Shown piece by piece: positions 1-9,952 of a stretch of DNA of 64,000 nucleotides. Source of the stretch: Treponema sp. (lineage in GTDB: Bacteria; Spirochaetota; Spirochaetia; Treponematales; Treponemataceae); NCBI GenBank assembly GCA_016288205.1, contig JAEEYO010000059.1:88806-152805 (forward strand), read 5' to 3'. The notes beneath the pieces were generated by a model, which did not search any database, was not told where the DNA came from, and worked only from the letters and a program-made list of their open reading frames with translations. The position numbers and the translations under genes were made by a program. Positions within the stretch are counted from its first letter, which is position 1, and each line of letters begins with the position of its first letter.

Positions 1-1
1 T

Positions 2-2602
2 TACGTAAAGGACAGCACCGGAACAGTCCCCATCGAATACAGAAAGGATGTCTTCCTGAACGGCGGTCTGTCGCAGAATGTCTACGATGATGTTTCCGCG
101 CTTGAGTCAAACGTAAGGGCAAGGGTCAAGGATTATCAGAACCTTCAGAAAAAACTGAGCACAATTTCCCAGGACTTGAAATCCGGCTTGGACTCATACA
201 ATCCTGCAAGCCCTGAAAAATCAGCGGCATCACTTGACAAGGTAAAATCCGTCATGAAGGAATTCGTCTCAATCAGGAACACGATTCTCAGCGACGGAAA
301 AAAATTAGAGACGACCTTCAACAATCTGAAGGGATCACGCGCAATTCAGGACGCAAGCTATCTCTCCTATCTCACGAAATTCATCATGGGAACAGGACGC
401 ACGGAATACACGGGAATCATCGGCGCCATAGACAGACAGTGGGACACGCTCCTGATGGATCTCATAGGACTGATCGAGGTAAAGGGAAACGAGCTGAGCA
501 AAGGACTGGCCTCCGTAATGACTCAGGACGCACTTCTGGCATATCCCTCGGATCTTACCGCAATATCCGACAAAATCAGCGGACTCAGAGGAATCGTTCC
601 AATTATGGATGATTTTCTCAAAATCAACGGAACAATCAAACCGCTGGAGACAAGTTATAAAAGCTCAAAGACCGAATATAAGACGAACCTTGAGGCATCC
701 AGAAACTATCTGGAGACGCTTTGCACGAAATCGGACGAGCTTTTGCTTTTCGCCTCGGATGCGGCAGAGCACGTCTATCAGGTATATGATTTCATTGACA
801 AGAGTTCCGCTGAGGTCGCTCAGGACATGAGAGACAAGGTTGACAAGGTCACTGATTTTTTCGTCAACGAGTCAAACACGCTCGCACGGCTTTCAAACAC
901 AGCGGCGGAAAGAGAAAAGGAAGTGTGGCTCAAAACCGTATTCACGCAGGACGTTCCCAAGTGGGAAAGCGCGGCAAAAGCATACACCGAAGGATATGAG
1001 GCAATCAGCAAGGCATGTGGGGAATACTCCGGCGAGGCGATTCTTTCTGCGGGAACAAGAATCATCAACGCGGGAAAGCAGATGTACGTGGAGGATTCCG
1101 AGAAATACCAGGCCCTCATGTCTCTCATCCCGGATGCGTCGGATGAAAACGCAAGACAGATGCCGTCAAAGCTTCTTTCCAGCATAAGCACGTTCAGGCA
1201 GATTATTGACCTTGACGTAAAGACCCTGAAGGAAGGCTCGGCCGTTTTGAGCAGGGGAAGCTCCACATACTCAAGCAACATCCAGCTCATGCAGAAAAAA
1301 ATCAACGACTCAATCACGAACATACAGAAGCTCAGTTCGCAGACCGACGCGCTCTCATCACAGGCAAAGGCACAGCAGAGAGAGGCATTGCAGGCTCAGA
1401 ACCAAATCAACATTTACTACAACAGGTCCCTTACCGCATACAGGCAGGCGAACTACAAATCAGCGCGCACAAATCTGGACAGGGCAATGTCACTTTACGA
1501 AAGCTCATACGACAGCTTGAAAAGAGACGTGATGATTCAGGAGGAGACCTACGACAATCTGAACAAGCTCAAGCAGGACATCGCGGAAAAACAGAAGCCC
1601 CTTCTCGTCCAGGAACTCAGGTCATATAAAAACAGCGCAAGGACATCCTACTACGCGGGAGATTTTGACGAGGCGAGCAACCAGATAAATCAGGCGGATG
1701 AGGTAAGAAACAGCTGGTGCAAGTTCATGGACATCGAGTTGGATTCGGACGAGGAGCTTGAAAGACTCAGAAACCTCGTGAACGTTGCCCTTTCAATCAA
1801 GAGCGGCAAGGAGCTGAATCCGAACGACGCGCTTTACCCGGAGATGTCGCAAATTCTTTCCATGTCAAACATCTATTACGAGCAGGGACAGGAGCTGATT
1901 GCAAAGGGAAACAAGGCGGAGGGACGCGAGCTTCTTTCAAAGGCGAAGAACAAGCTGAACGAGCTCAAGGTAATTTATCCTCACAACCAGAAGGCAAACC
2001 TGCTTTCCATGAGAATTGACCAGGTGCTCGATTTGAATCAGTTCAACGAGTCGTTCAAGGTTCGCTTTGAGGAACTGAAGGCAATAAACTACGCGAAGCG
2101 TGATACTACGGCTCAGAACGGATATTCCGATTTGCAGGACCTCCACGAGATTTCCCCGAACTATCCGGGACTTTCGGACTTCATGTACAAGGTGGAGCTC
2201 GATCTCGGACTCAAGCAGATTGCGGTCGCCCCTACATCCGCTGCGGCAGGCGAGGCAGGAACTTACGCGAAACAGGCAAAGGAACAGCTGGACAGCGCAG
2301 GTCGTGACACAATGTTGCTCGCAAACGCAAAGTCCCTGGCAAACAAAGCCCTTGCACTTGATCCAAACAATGACGTTGCAATCGCGGTCCTTGATGAGGT
2401 CGCACTCAGAACAGGAGCACAGGCAGCAGTCGTACTCAGCGCAAGCGACGAAGCAAAATACCAGCAGGCCATCACCTATCTGCAGAATGGAAATGTCATA
2501 GCGGCGAACTCCAATCTTCAGGAGCTGCTGAAAAATCCGGCGAACAGAAGATCGGCAAAAGTGCAGAAACTTCAGAGCCGCATTAAGGGTATGTTAAATT
2601 GA
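2..2602 (+). CDS. Large helical TPR-type protein, 5' end missing
   Basis: The reading frame is open from the first bases of the window, so the N-terminus lies outside; 866 residues are visible. The product is rich in Lys, Glu, Ala, Ser and Gln, with long predicted helices and no membrane segment in the visible part. TPR-like helix pairs can be seen in the C-terminal half, for example around bases 1400-1530, 1640-1720, 1870-2010 and 2330-2400 (the last contains the phrase ALDPNND typical of TPRs). The stop overlaps the TTG start of the next gene by four bases, so the two are probably translationally coupled and act together. I infer a scaffold or partner for the downstream phosphatase; no catalytic motif is visible and I do not recognise a named family. 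Confidence 0.75.
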   Translation, partial: YVKDSTGTVPIEYRKDVFLNGGLSQNVYDDVSALESNVRARVKDYQNLQKKLSTISQDLKSGLDSYNPASPEKSAASLDKVKSVMKEFVSIRNTILSDGKKLETTFNNLKGSRAIQDASYLSYLTKFIMGTGRTEYTGIIGAIDRQWDTLLMDLIGLIEVKGNELSKGLASVMTQDALLAYPSDLTAISDKISGLRGIVPIMDDFLKINGTIKPLETSYKSSKTEYKTNLEASRNYLETLCTKSDELLLFASDAAEHVYQVYDFIDKSSAEVAQDMRDKVDKVTDFFVNESNTLARLSNTAAEREKEVWLKTVFTQDVPKWESAAKAYTEGYEAISKACGEYSGEAILSAGTRIINAGKQMYVEDSEKYQALMSLIPDASDENARQMPSKLLSSISTFRQIIDLDVKTLKEGSAVLSRGSSTYSSNIQLMQKKINDSITNIQKLSSQTDALSSQAKAQQREALQAQNQINIYYNRSLTAYRQANYKSARTNLDRAMSLYESSYDSLKRDVMIQEETYDNLNKLKQDIAEKQKPLLVQELRSYKNSARTSYYAGDFDEASNQINQADEVRNSWCKFMDIELDSDEELERLRNLVNVALSIKSGKELNPNDALYPEMSQILSMSNIYYEQGQELIAKGNKAEGRELLSKAKNKLNELKVIYPHNQKANLLSMRIDQVLDLNQFNESFKVRFEELKAINYAKRDTTAQNGYSDLQDLHEISPNYPGLSDFMYKVELDLGLKQIAVAPTSAAAGEAGTYAKQAKEQLDSAGRDTMLLANAKSLANKALALDPNNDVAIAVLDEVALRTGAQAAVVLSASDEAKYQQAITYLQNGNVIAANSNLQELLKNPANRRSAKVQKLQSRIKGMLN

Positions 2603-5600
2603 AAAGATTAAGATTTTTTATTGCAGCATCATTTCTCATTGCACTGGGAGCGTCAAGCATCTTCCCGCAGACCCTTTACTGGGAAAATCCAAAGCCCGTA
2701 ACGTCATCATCTGTTGACTGCCGATTCCCAACCGCCGTCTCGGGAACCACAAAAAAATCCCCTGTCTCCGCAGCTTTCTGGGAAGAGATTGACAAAGAGA
2801 AAAAAGAGATTCACATCTCCATAAGCACAAGCACCGACAGCGTGAACTGGAGCGCGGGAAAAAGATTCGCAGGACCGTTCTCGTATTCAGGCGAGATTCC
2901 AGAAATATATTCCGCAGCCCTCAACACCAAGGGAACAATGGCCGTGGCGGTACTCTCAGGTCTGAACGAAATCTCCGTCTTCACAAGCAGCGATGCATCA
3001 AATTTCAAGCAGACAAAACTTCCCGAGCAGGACGTGCCTCTTGTGGGTCCGCGCATTTTCGCAACATCCAGCGACACATTCGTGCTCTTTGCCACCAAGG
3101 GAAAAAATGAATCATTCTCACTCGTGTACTCCACGTCAAAAAATGGAAGCGACTGGACGGATTTCTCTCCTTTCAACTTTTCGTTTCCCGGAGCATCCAA
3201 TCCGCTGATTCCTTACCTTGCACCGGTAAATGGCGGAGACATGATTGCATTCCAGGCGCACTACTCTTCCGGTTCGCATTATTCGTTCCAGATTTTCACG
3301 TCGCTTTCAAAGGACTCGGGCAAAACTTGGAGCGAACCCGTCATGGCAACGGAGACCGTCGCATCATACCAGAACTACAGCAACCAGCGTCCGGTCATAC
3401 AGACATTCGGAAAAGAGTCTTTCATAGCGTGGGAGCGCTCCCCGTTCAACAGCTCGAACACATCCGTGTACGTGGGAAAAATCTCGGCGGACGGAAAACT
3501 GCTTTCTGAGCCCGATTTGCTGAGCACATCGCCGGGAGGTCTTCACCCGGAGTTCTTTGTCTTCAATGACTCGCTCTATCTTATGTGGACTGAAAGCCAG
3601 GGCTCCAACAACAAGATGTACATGAGCCAGAGACTCGACCTTTTCTGGGATGACCCTGTTGAGCTTGCACAAAAAGTCACGACATCAACATTCCCTGTAA
3701 CGGCAAGCAAGCAGAAGGAACTCGCTTTTGTATGGCAGCAGGCAGCAGGAAAAGGCAACTACCAGATTGCGATGCTCCTAAAAGACTCCTCCGCTGTTCC
3801 GCCAAGGATTGTGCCGAGATCCTTTGAGGAAGGAAGAGGAGGAACCTCAAGCACAGTCCTAATGAGTTTGGAAGAATCATCCGACTCATCCGGCATAAAG
3901 GGATTCTCTTACATCTGGACGCGCGACATCAACGAAGAGCCGAAAGAAGAAATAACGAACTTCCCTCAGGAAAACCAGATTGAGACGCAGGCACCTGAAG
4001 ACGGACTCTGGTATCTGAAAGCAAAGCAGGTTGACTATGCCGACAACTGGTCAAAGAGCGCGACACTCTGCTACAGAAGGGATACCGTAGCTCCGGCAAA
4101 AATCATTTTTGATCCGCTGCCACTTGATGACAACGGACTTTTGAAGAGCAACACATTCTCAATCAGCTGGAACCACGATCCCGCAGATACCGATGTTGAC
4201 GGATACACATGGGCCCTGCAATATGTGGACTCCATACCGAGCAGACTGGCCGTAAATGCAAGTCATCCGCTCAGGCTGAACTCACAGGCCATCGAAGAAA
4301 TAAAGCAAAAGCTGCTTGAAAAAAATGAGCGCAAAATCCAAAACCCGGAGGACCTTCCGAAATATGCACGCGGGGACAAAGAGGCTCTCAGTGAATCTTT
4401 CACGAACAAAAGGAACGGAGTCTATCTTTTCACGGTCTCGGCCATTGATGATGTCGGAAACGTCAGCGAGCCTGTCACTGAAGTTCTCTTCCTTAACAAA
4501 TACGTGCCGCAGACATACATAACGGCAATCAACACGCAGTTCAATGTTTTCGGCGATCTGGACATGGAAATTTTCGGAGGCGGATTCACTTACGAAGGAA
4601 CCATCTCAAGAATCTATGTGGACAGCGACGGCAAGGCACCTTATGACTATACCATCTCTGCGGCGGACGGGGCATACACAGTAACAAGCGACAACAGGAT
4701 TACCGGACTCACCTTGCAGGGCATTGACGCAGGCGACTATTACGTGGGACTCTATCACACCGACCGCGGAACTTACATCTCAAAAAGCAAGATTCTCACG
4801 GTAAAAGAATTCGGAACCGTAAAACCATACAAGGAATTTAAATTCCTGCCGAAGTGGCTCACATATTTTGGCAGCGGAAAATTCAGGATTGACATTTCGC
4901 TCATTGCGGTGATTGTCATTCTCATACTCGGAATATTCGTCTTCATTGCGGCGTTCAAGGGACTTACCAGAACGGCAAAGGAAGCGATGGTTATACAAGC
5001 AGAAGTTAAGGCACTGATTGAAGGAGACATTATGCCTGAAGAAAGAAAGAACAAGCAGGAAATGATGCACAGGAAGGGATTGAGCCTCCGCGTAAAACTC
5101 GTGGCATATACAATGACGCTGATTGTCGTGCTGATTGTGTCACTCGCCATTGCACTGGGCTACTTTATGATAAAACGTGAGGAGCAGACAAGGGCAAAGG
5201 GTCTGCAGGAAAAAGTCCACGTAATCCTTGACTCAATTGCGAGCGGAGCAAAAATCAACCTGCCGAACGCAAGCTCCAACCTTCTCGCACTCAGCGACCT
5301 TACCGAAGAATCTCTCGCGCTTTCCGACGCAAACTATGCGACGATCACAGGATTCTCTGAAACCGAAAATGACATGAACCTCGACTACATCTGGGCTACG
5401 AACGACCCGTCCATTGCCTCAAAGATTGAAACACCGACTTTTGTTCTCGGTCAGAGCCGCTTGAACTTTGAGAACATGAAGGAGCTTTCAGGAATTTGCG
5501 CGTCGCTCAATGAAAAGGCAGGTTCCGAAGTGAACTTCATCGCAGAGCAGATTACGGAACTCACGGAGGAAGGAATTTCCCTTGCAGGATCCACCGACGA

Positions 5601-7242
5601 GGAATCAATAAAAAGACAGACGGAAATCTCAGAAATCACCACGCAGCTCTCAAACCGCGTAAACACAATTTTGGACGAGCTCGCATCATCCGCAATCAGC
5701 TCCTACCCCACTTACGACTCAACTTCAATTGACGCTGAGAACACAATCTATCAGTTCTACAAGCCGGTACTGTACCGCCACGGATCGGAGCAGAATTACG
5801 TACATGGAATTGTCTTCGTTGAAATCAGCACGGAGGCACTTGTCAATGAGATCCGCAACGCACAGAGCGCAATCATCAAGATGACGGGAATCATCGTGGG
5901 TCTGGGTCTTCTCCTCGGATTTTTCTTCTCATTCATCATCTCGCTGATTATTGTCCGCCCGATCGTCAAGCTCGCAAAACACGTCGCCATGATCCGCGAT
6001 ACCGACAACAAGGAGAATCTTTCCGGAAAGGACATCATCATCAAGAGCAAGGACGAGATTGGAATGCTCGGCGACACAGTTAACGAAATGACTCACGGAC
6101 TTGTAGAGGCAGCGGTACAGGCGAAAAACCTAACGTTCGGTAAAGAAGTCCAGACAAGATTCATTCCTCTGCAAACCGATGAAAAGGGAAACACGCTCAC
6201 CTACGGATTTATGAAAACAGAGGGCGCGGATTTCTTCAGCTATTACGCCGGTGCAGACGACCTTTCCGGAGACTACTTTGACTACAAGCAGATTGACAAG
6301 GACCACTACATCATCATCAAGTGCGACGTTTCAGGACACGGAGTTCCGGCCGCTTTGATCATGGTCGAGGTCGCAGCCCTTTTCCTTAACGCGTTCAGTA
6401 ACTGGAGCATGAAGAATCCTGCCCAGGGAACGAACCTCGGACCTGTGGTTGGACAAATCAACGACCTCATTGAAAGCCGCGGATTCAAGGGACGCTTCGC
6501 CGCATTTACTCTCTGCCTCATGAACACACGCACCGGTGACTGCTGGTTCTGCAATGCCGGTGACTCCCTCGTGCAGATTTACGACGGAACGGAAAAGAAG
6601 AAAAAATCAATCAATCTTCCTGAGACACCTGCGGCGGGAATGTTCAGCACGGACCTCGTTGACATGAAGGGCGGATACAAGGTTGTAAAACTCACGCTGA
6701 AAAAGAACGACGTGCTTTTCCTCTACACTGACGGTATTGAAGAGGCGAAGAGAAATTTCCGAAACGCTGACGGAAAGATTGTGACATGCCAGGAAAGCGG
6801 ACTCAAGGATGGAGACGAGCATGGAAACCATACGGTCGGAGAGTCTTCGGAAGAGATGACTCCTGAGCGTGTAAATGACATCATCGAGAGCGTCTATTCA
6901 CGCGGAAGCTATGAGCTGAAAAAATGGCACAATCCGAATCCGAACGAAACCTTCACGTTTGACTTCTCGAACTGCGATGGAACGGCAGAGGAAGCAATCA
7001 TGGCGCTGGTGTCGGTGGAAAAAGTTTTCAGAATGTATCAGACAAAGGGAATGGGCCAGAGCGACAAGGTAAAGGCCGACAAAAAAATTGATGAATTCCT
7101 CAGGATGCATTTCAGGGACTACAGCACTTACTGCATGAACCGCTCCGAAGTTGAGACAGATCCGACGCATGTTTACTACTCCGGAATAAGGGAAGACCAG
7201 CAGTACGATGACCTCACCCTGGTCGCAATCAAGAAAAACTGA
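2599..7242 (+). CDS. Membrane sensor phosphatase: BNR-like propeller, HAMP, SpoIIE/PP2C domain
   Basis: This 1547-residue protein starts at a TTG inside the previous stop codon. It begins with a signal peptide (about residues 1-24), followed by a roughly 700-residue extracytoplasmic region with Asp-box-like motifs (SKDSGKTW near residue 240, similar ones near 75 and 181) as in sialidase-type beta-propellers, then Ig-like segments. Hydrophobic segments lie near residues 764-785, 834-858 and 1095-1120; the last is followed by a HAMP region. The C-terminus is a SpoIIE-type PP2C phosphatase with metal-binding motifs DLSGDYFDY (about 1221), DVSGHG (about 1243), LYTDGIEEA (about 1375) and DDLTLVAI near the end. 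By family it should dephosphorylate a Ser/Thr-phosphorylated protein such as an anti-anti-sigma factor. The sensed ligand is unknown, and no anti-sigma or STAS partner is encoded in the window. Confidence 0.88.
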   Translation: MKRLRFFIAASFLIALGASSIFPQTLYWENPKPVTSSSVDCRFPTAVSGTTKKSPVSAAFWEEIDKEKKEIHISISTSTDSVNWSAGKRFAGPFSYSGEIPEIYSAALNTKGTMAVAVLSGLNEISVFTSSDASNFKQTKLPEQDVPLVGPRIFATSSDTFVLFATKGKNESFSLVYSTSKNGSDWTDFSPFNFSFPGASNPLIPYLAPVNGGDMIAFQAHYSSGSHYSFQIFTSLSKDSGKTWSEPVMATETVASYQNYSNQRPVIQTFGKESFIAWERSPFNSSNTSVYVGKISADGKLLSEPDLLSTSPGGLHPEFFVFNDSLYLMWTESQGSNNKMYMSQRLDLFWDDPVELAQKVTTSTFPVTASKQKELAFVWQQAAGKGNYQIAMLLKDSSAVPPRIVPRSFEEGRGGTSSTVLMSLEESSDSSGIKGFSYIWTRDINEEPKEEITNFPQENQIETQAPEDGLWYLKAKQVDYADNWSKSATLCYRRDTVAPAKIIFDPLPLDDNGLLKSNTFSISWNHDPADTDVDGYTWALQYVDSIPSRLAVNASHPLRLNSQAIEEIKQKLLEKNERKIQNPEDLPKYARGDKEALSESFTNKRNGVYLFTVSAIDDVGNVSEPVTEVLFLNKYVPQTYITAINTQFNVFGDLDMEIFGGGFTYEGTISRIYVDSDGKAPYDYTISAADGAYTVTSDNRITGLTLQGIDAGDYYVGLYHTDRGTYISKSKILTVKEFGTVKPYKEFKFLPKWLTYFGSGKFRIDISLIAVIVILILGIFVFIAAFKGLTRTAKEAMVIQAEVKALIEGDIMPEERKNKQEMMHRKGLSLRVKLVAYTMTLIVVLIVSLAIALGYFMIKREEQTRAKGLQEKVHVILDSIASGAKINLPNASSNLLALSDLTEESLALSDANYATITGFSETENDMNLDYIWATNDPSIASKIETPTFVLGQSRLNFENMKELSGICASLNEKAGSEVNFIAEQITELTEEGISLAGSTDEESIKRQTEISEITTQLSNRVNTILDELASSAISSYPTYDSTSIDAENTIYQFYKPVLYRHGSEQNYVHGIVFVEISTEALVNEIRNAQSAIIKMTGIIVGLGLLLGFFFSFIISLIIVRPIVKLAKHVAMIRDTDNKENLSGKDIIIKSKDEIGMLGDTVNEMTHGLVEAAVQAKNLTFGKEVQTRFIPLQTDEKGNTLTYGFMKTEGADFFSYYAGADDLSGDYFDYKQIDKDHYIIIKCDVSGHGVPAALIMVEVAALFLNAFSNWSMKNPAQGTNLGPVVGQINDLIESRGFKGRFAAFTLCLMNTRTGDCWFCNAGDSLVQIYDGTEKKKKSINLPETPAAGMFSTDLVDMKGGYKVVKLTLKKNDVLFLYTDGIEEAKRNFRNADGKIVTCQESGLKDGDEHGNHTVGESSEEMTPERVNDIIESVYSRGSYELKKWHNPNPNETFTFDFSNCDGTAEEAIMALVSVEKVFRMYQTKGMGQSDKVKADKKIDEFLRMHFRDYSTYCMNRSEVETDPTHVYYSGIREDQQYDDLTLVAIKKN

Positions 7243-8665
7243 TTTGCCCCGCGCACTCAATTTCCCGGCCACCCCTGATTGAGTCCTCCAAGGGCTCTCC
7301 AATGCACACGGAGACTCTGCTTCCTGGAGCCGGGATATTTTTTCCGAAATCTGGAAGCGGACATTCCACATGCAGAAAGTTCTCCGTCACCGCATGGATT
7401 TTTTGCACTCCGAAAATCCGCTGGGTCCTGCTGTTCTCCACGATTGCGCTCAGAGTCCTTCCCTTCCACTCACGGATATAGTCAATCTTTCCGCGCACCG
7501 CCATCTCGGTAAGCCACCTTACCCTGAATCCCTTTTCCCTTTCCGGCACCTGCGGTCTCATGTCCTTTGCGGGAGTCCCTGGTCTTGGTGAAAAAGGAAA
7601 TGCGTGTATCCATGCGAACCTTGATTTTTCCACCAGCGACTGCGTCATGCCAAACTCAGCCTCACCCTCTCCCGGGAAACCTGCGATGATGTCGCACGAA
7701 ATGAAAGGATTGTCCTTTACCTTCCTCAGACTTTCAATGGCTTCCTCTACCTGCGCGACCGAATGCGGCCTGTTCATCTTACGCAGGATTTCATCGCTAC
7801 CCGACTGAATGCTCAAATGGAAAAACGGCTGTACACGTGGACTCTCAAGGATGCGGCAAAGCTCGTCGTTTACGCTCTGCGGGTAAAGCGAGGAGATTCG
7901 CAGGGAAATGTCGTCCGTTTTTTGAAGAATAAGATTTATAAGACGCGCGAAGTTGATCTTTTCATCCATATATGAGCTGGAATACTGGCTCAGGTTCACT
8001 CCGGTAAGGACGGCTTCCTTTAATCCTAGCTTTTCCATCTCCTGAATGCGTCTTATGAGCGTGTCTGCATCGAGAGAAAGAGATTTTCCCCTCGCAAGGT
8101 GTATCCGGCAGAATGTGCACGAGCAGTTGCATCCGTCCTGAATTTTGATTGAACCCCGGCTGTGCTTTTCGAAGACAGGCGTAAAAAGTGAAAATGGATT
8201 CAGACCATTGTGTGTCTTGGAAAGCTCAGAGTCAATAAAATGTGTGAGCGAGTTAAAATCAAAGCGGCCGTCCCATGCGTCAAGAAGTCCGCCGTGGGAC
8301 ATCTCATGCGCAAGAAGTGAAAGAAGATATTTTTTCGGGCCCGGAATTATGACGATGCGGTCCGGGCACAGATTTTTGATCTCGTCGGAATCAAGCTCAG
8401 CGTAGCACCCCGTCACGATGATTGGTGCGGCGGGAAATTTCTCAAGCAGAAGCCGGATAATCCGCCGTGCCTTTTGCTCTGCCTTGCCCGTCACCGTACA
8501 TGTGTTGATTACCGAAAGAATGACCTGCTCCGAAAGAGACGTGCGTGCAGTCACCTCCTCCATGTCAGCGTTGAATCCGTTCAGGACAAAGGCTCTTGCA
8601 GCTCCCTCGCTCTCATCATGGTTGAGTCGGCAACCCAGAGTTTCAAAATGTACGGTCTTTTCCAT
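7229..8665 (-). CDS. mtaB: MtaB-type tRNA methylthiotransferase (radical SAM)
   Basis: A 478-residue radical-SAM methylthiotransferase. The N-terminal UPF0004 domain carries the three cysteines expected for the auxiliary [4Fe-4S] cluster (C12 in LGCRLN, C56 in NTCTVTG, C87 in VTGCYAE). The radical-SAM CxxxCxxC motif is at about residues 180-187 (CNCSCTFC, followed by LARGKS). The spacing and the LGCRLN opening resemble the MtaB/YqeV branch, which converts t6A37 to ms2t6A37 in tRNAs reading ANN codons, rather than MiaB or RimO. The gene lies 10 bases downstream of the TPR gene in the same direction, and its 3' end overlaps the convergent phosphatase gene by 14 bases. The assignment to MtaB within the family is good but not certain. 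Confidence 0.9.
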   Translation of the reverse strand: MEKTVHFETLGCRLNHDESEGAARAFVLNGFNADMEEVTARTSLSEQVILSVINTCTVTGKAEQKARRIIRLLLEKFPAAPIIVTGCYAELDSDEIKNLCPDRIVIIPGPKKYLLSLLAHEMSHGGLLDAWDGRFDFNSLTHFIDSELSKTHNGLNPFSLFTPVFEKHSRGSIKIQDGCNCSCTFCRIHLARGKSLSLDADTLIRRIQEMEKLGLKEAVLTGVNLSQYSSSYMDEKINFARLINLILQKTDDISLRISSLYPQSVNDELCRILESPRVQPFFHLSIQSGSDEILRKMNRPHSVAQVEEAIESLRKVKDNPFISCDIIAGFPGEGEAEFGMTQSLVEKSRFAWIHAFPFSPRPGTPAKDMRPQVPEREKGFRVRWLTEMAVRGKIDYIREWKGRTLSAIVENSRTQRIFGVQKIHAVTENFLHVECPLPDFGKNIPAPGSRVSVCIGEPLEDSIRGGREIECAGQISFS

Positions 8666-8675
8666 AAATCAAAAA

Positions 8676-9308
8676 TCAGAGATGTGACTGGCAGCGGGTT
8701 TTACCACTTGCGGCATCAGAAAAAGACGGATTCAAATCCAGTGCCTTATCATAAGCCGCGATGGCATTTCTGTAATCCTTCGCCATTTCCCTTGCATAAC
8801 CGAGGCGTGCCCACCACTTTCCTGTAGCGGGTTCAAGACGCACGGCCATTGAAAGAGCTATGTCAGCGTGCTCGTATTTTGCCTGCCTGATGTAAATCTC
8901 GCCGGTAAGGAAATACACTCTGCCAAGACGTGAAGCGGAACTTTCCCTTGTTCTTGCGACATACAGCTGGAAAAGCTCAAGCGCCTCTGTATTTTTGTCC
9001 AGGAAATACTTTGCCTCGCCAAGAATCTCAATCAAGCGGACATCATCCGGGAAAATTCTTCTTGCGGCCGTTGCCCTCTGCTCTCCTTCCGCATACTGCT
9101 TGTTGTCCACGAGAGCCCAGCACAAAACCACATAAGAATCAAGGCTGCGCGGATTTGCCTTCAGCTCGTCCTCACAGATCTCAATGGCCCTTGCATAGCG
9201 TCCGTTCAGCCACTCTTTTCTGGCATCCGGCTTTCCCTGCGCAAAAACAGATGAAAGTGAAATCAAAGAGACAAAAATCAGTCCAACTATTTTTCTCATG
9301 CTTTTCAT
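8676..9308 (-). CDS. Secreted TPR protein
   Basis: A 210-residue protein with a cleavable signal peptide (hydrophobic core near residues 8-20, likely cleavage after SVFA). Several tetratricopeptide units follow, including one ending in ALDLNPSFSDA near the C-terminus. The start at 9308 is preceded by a GGAAGG Shine-Dalgarno element; an internal ATG at 9299 is an alternative. The gene sits 18 bases downstream of the bactofilin gene and 10 bases upstream of mtaB on the same strand, so the three are probably one transcript. TPR proteins of this kind act as periplasmic adaptors; the partner here is unknown. Confidence 0.8.
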   Translation of the reverse strand: MKSMRKIVGLIFVSLISLSSVFAQGKPDARKEWLNGRYARAIEICEDELKANPRSLDSYVVLCWALVDNKQYAEGEQRATAARRIFPDDVRLIEILGEAKYFLDKNTEALELFQLYVARTRESSASRLGRVYFLTGEIYIRQAKYEHADIALSMAVRLEPATGKWWARLGYAREMAKDYRNAIAAYDKALDLNPSFSDAASGKTRCQSHL

Positions 9309-9326
9309 AAGACAACCTTCCTAAAA

Positions 9327-9695
9327 TTATTCTGGCGCGTTCGTCATGGAGCACTTGCCGGAAAAAGTCGAGCCCGGCTCAAGCACAACCTGCGCAGACT
9401 TAATGTCCCCGATGACGGTTCCAGAAGCGGCCACATAAACAAGCTTGTATCCGCTTATATTGCCCTTAACCTTGCCCCTCACGAGCACACGGTCGGCAAC
9501 AATGTCAGCATTGATCTCGGCATCCAAATCAACAAGCAGATCGCTGGTAGCTTCAATATTTCCGTTCATTTTTCCCTTAATCATAAACGGCTTGGCAAAC
9601 TTGATTTTACCAGAGAAAGTGATGTCGCTTGCCATTACGGTATCAAAATCGTCCTCTTCCGTTTCGAAGGGCATGGAATCTTTTAACTCAAACAT
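9327..9695 (-). CDS. Bactofilin (polymer-forming cytoskeletal protein)
   Basis: A 122-residue protein with the hydrophobic beta-helix repeat pattern of the bactofilin/DUF583 family: successive short strands such as ISGYKLVYVAASGTVIG and VVLEPGSTFSG alternate with glycines. Bactofilins self-assemble into nucleotide-free filaments that position cell-wall enzymes or shape the cell. The length matches short bactofilins with only brief terminal tails. It is the first gene of the apparent bactofilin-TPR-mtaB operon. The promoter at 9702-9730 leaves only six bases between its -10 box and the ATG, with no Shine-Dalgarno sequence, so the mRNA is probably leaderless. Confidence 0.88.
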   Translation of the reverse strand: MFELKDSMPFETEEDDFDTVMASDITFSGKIKFAKPFMIKGKMNGNIEATSDLLVDLDAEINADIVADRVLVRGKVKGNISGYKLVYVAASGTVIGDIKSAQVVLEPGSTFSGKCSMTNAPE

Positions 9696-9701
9696 AATGA
9701 T

Positions 9702-9730
9702 ATTCTAATTCTTATTTGAAAATAGGTCAA
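9702..9730 (-). promoter_or_regulatory. Promoter of the bactofilin operon
   Basis: On the minus strand TTGACC and TAGAAT are separated by 17 bases. The -10 box ends six bases before the bactofilin ATG, which predicts a leaderless transcript. Confidence 0.6.
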
Positions 9731-9742
9731 GAGGGGGAACGA

Positions 9743-9791
9743 GTGGAAAGTGGAAAGTGGAAAGCGGAAAGTGGAAAGCGGAAAGTGGAAA
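9743..9791. repeat. GTGGAAA heptamer tandem repeat, seven units
   Basis: Seven consecutive 7-bp units of GTGGAAA or GCGGAAA. The same low-complexity family recurs in both orientations at about 17970-18010, 21190-21218, 31700-31798, 35281-35330, 49743-49788 and 53820-53865, always in or at the edge of intergenic DNA. Confidence 0.9.
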
Positions 9792-9796
9792 GATGG

Positions 9797-9934
9797 CGCA
9801 AAAATGCCGAATGAAATACCGCAAAAATACCGAACGAAATACCGCAAAAACACCGAATGAAATACCGCAAAAATGCCGAACAAAATACCGCAAAAGTACC
9901 GAACGATATTGCACAAAAATGCCGAATGGTATAG
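9797..9934. repeat. 23-bp tandem repeat, six units
   Basis: Six head-to-tail 23-bp units, each close to CGCAAAAATGCCGAA followed by a variable GAAATAC-like tail, with one to five differences per copy. They begin at 9797, 9820, 9843, 9866, 9889 and 9912. There are no spacers, so this is not a CRISPR array. Because 23 is not a multiple of three, the open frames that cross it on the minus strand are artefacts. The array ends 18 bases before the ATG of the next gene. Confidence 0.9.
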
Positions 9935-9952
9935 AATGAAAATGAGGGTAAA

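Noticed and set aside
820..1323. 167-codon minus-strand frame inside the TPR gene
   Set aside because: Antisense shadow of a highly codon-biased gene with no ribosome-binding site or recognisable product.
9797..9934. Possible CRISPR array
   Set aside because: Units are contiguous with no spacers, and no cas gene is nearby.
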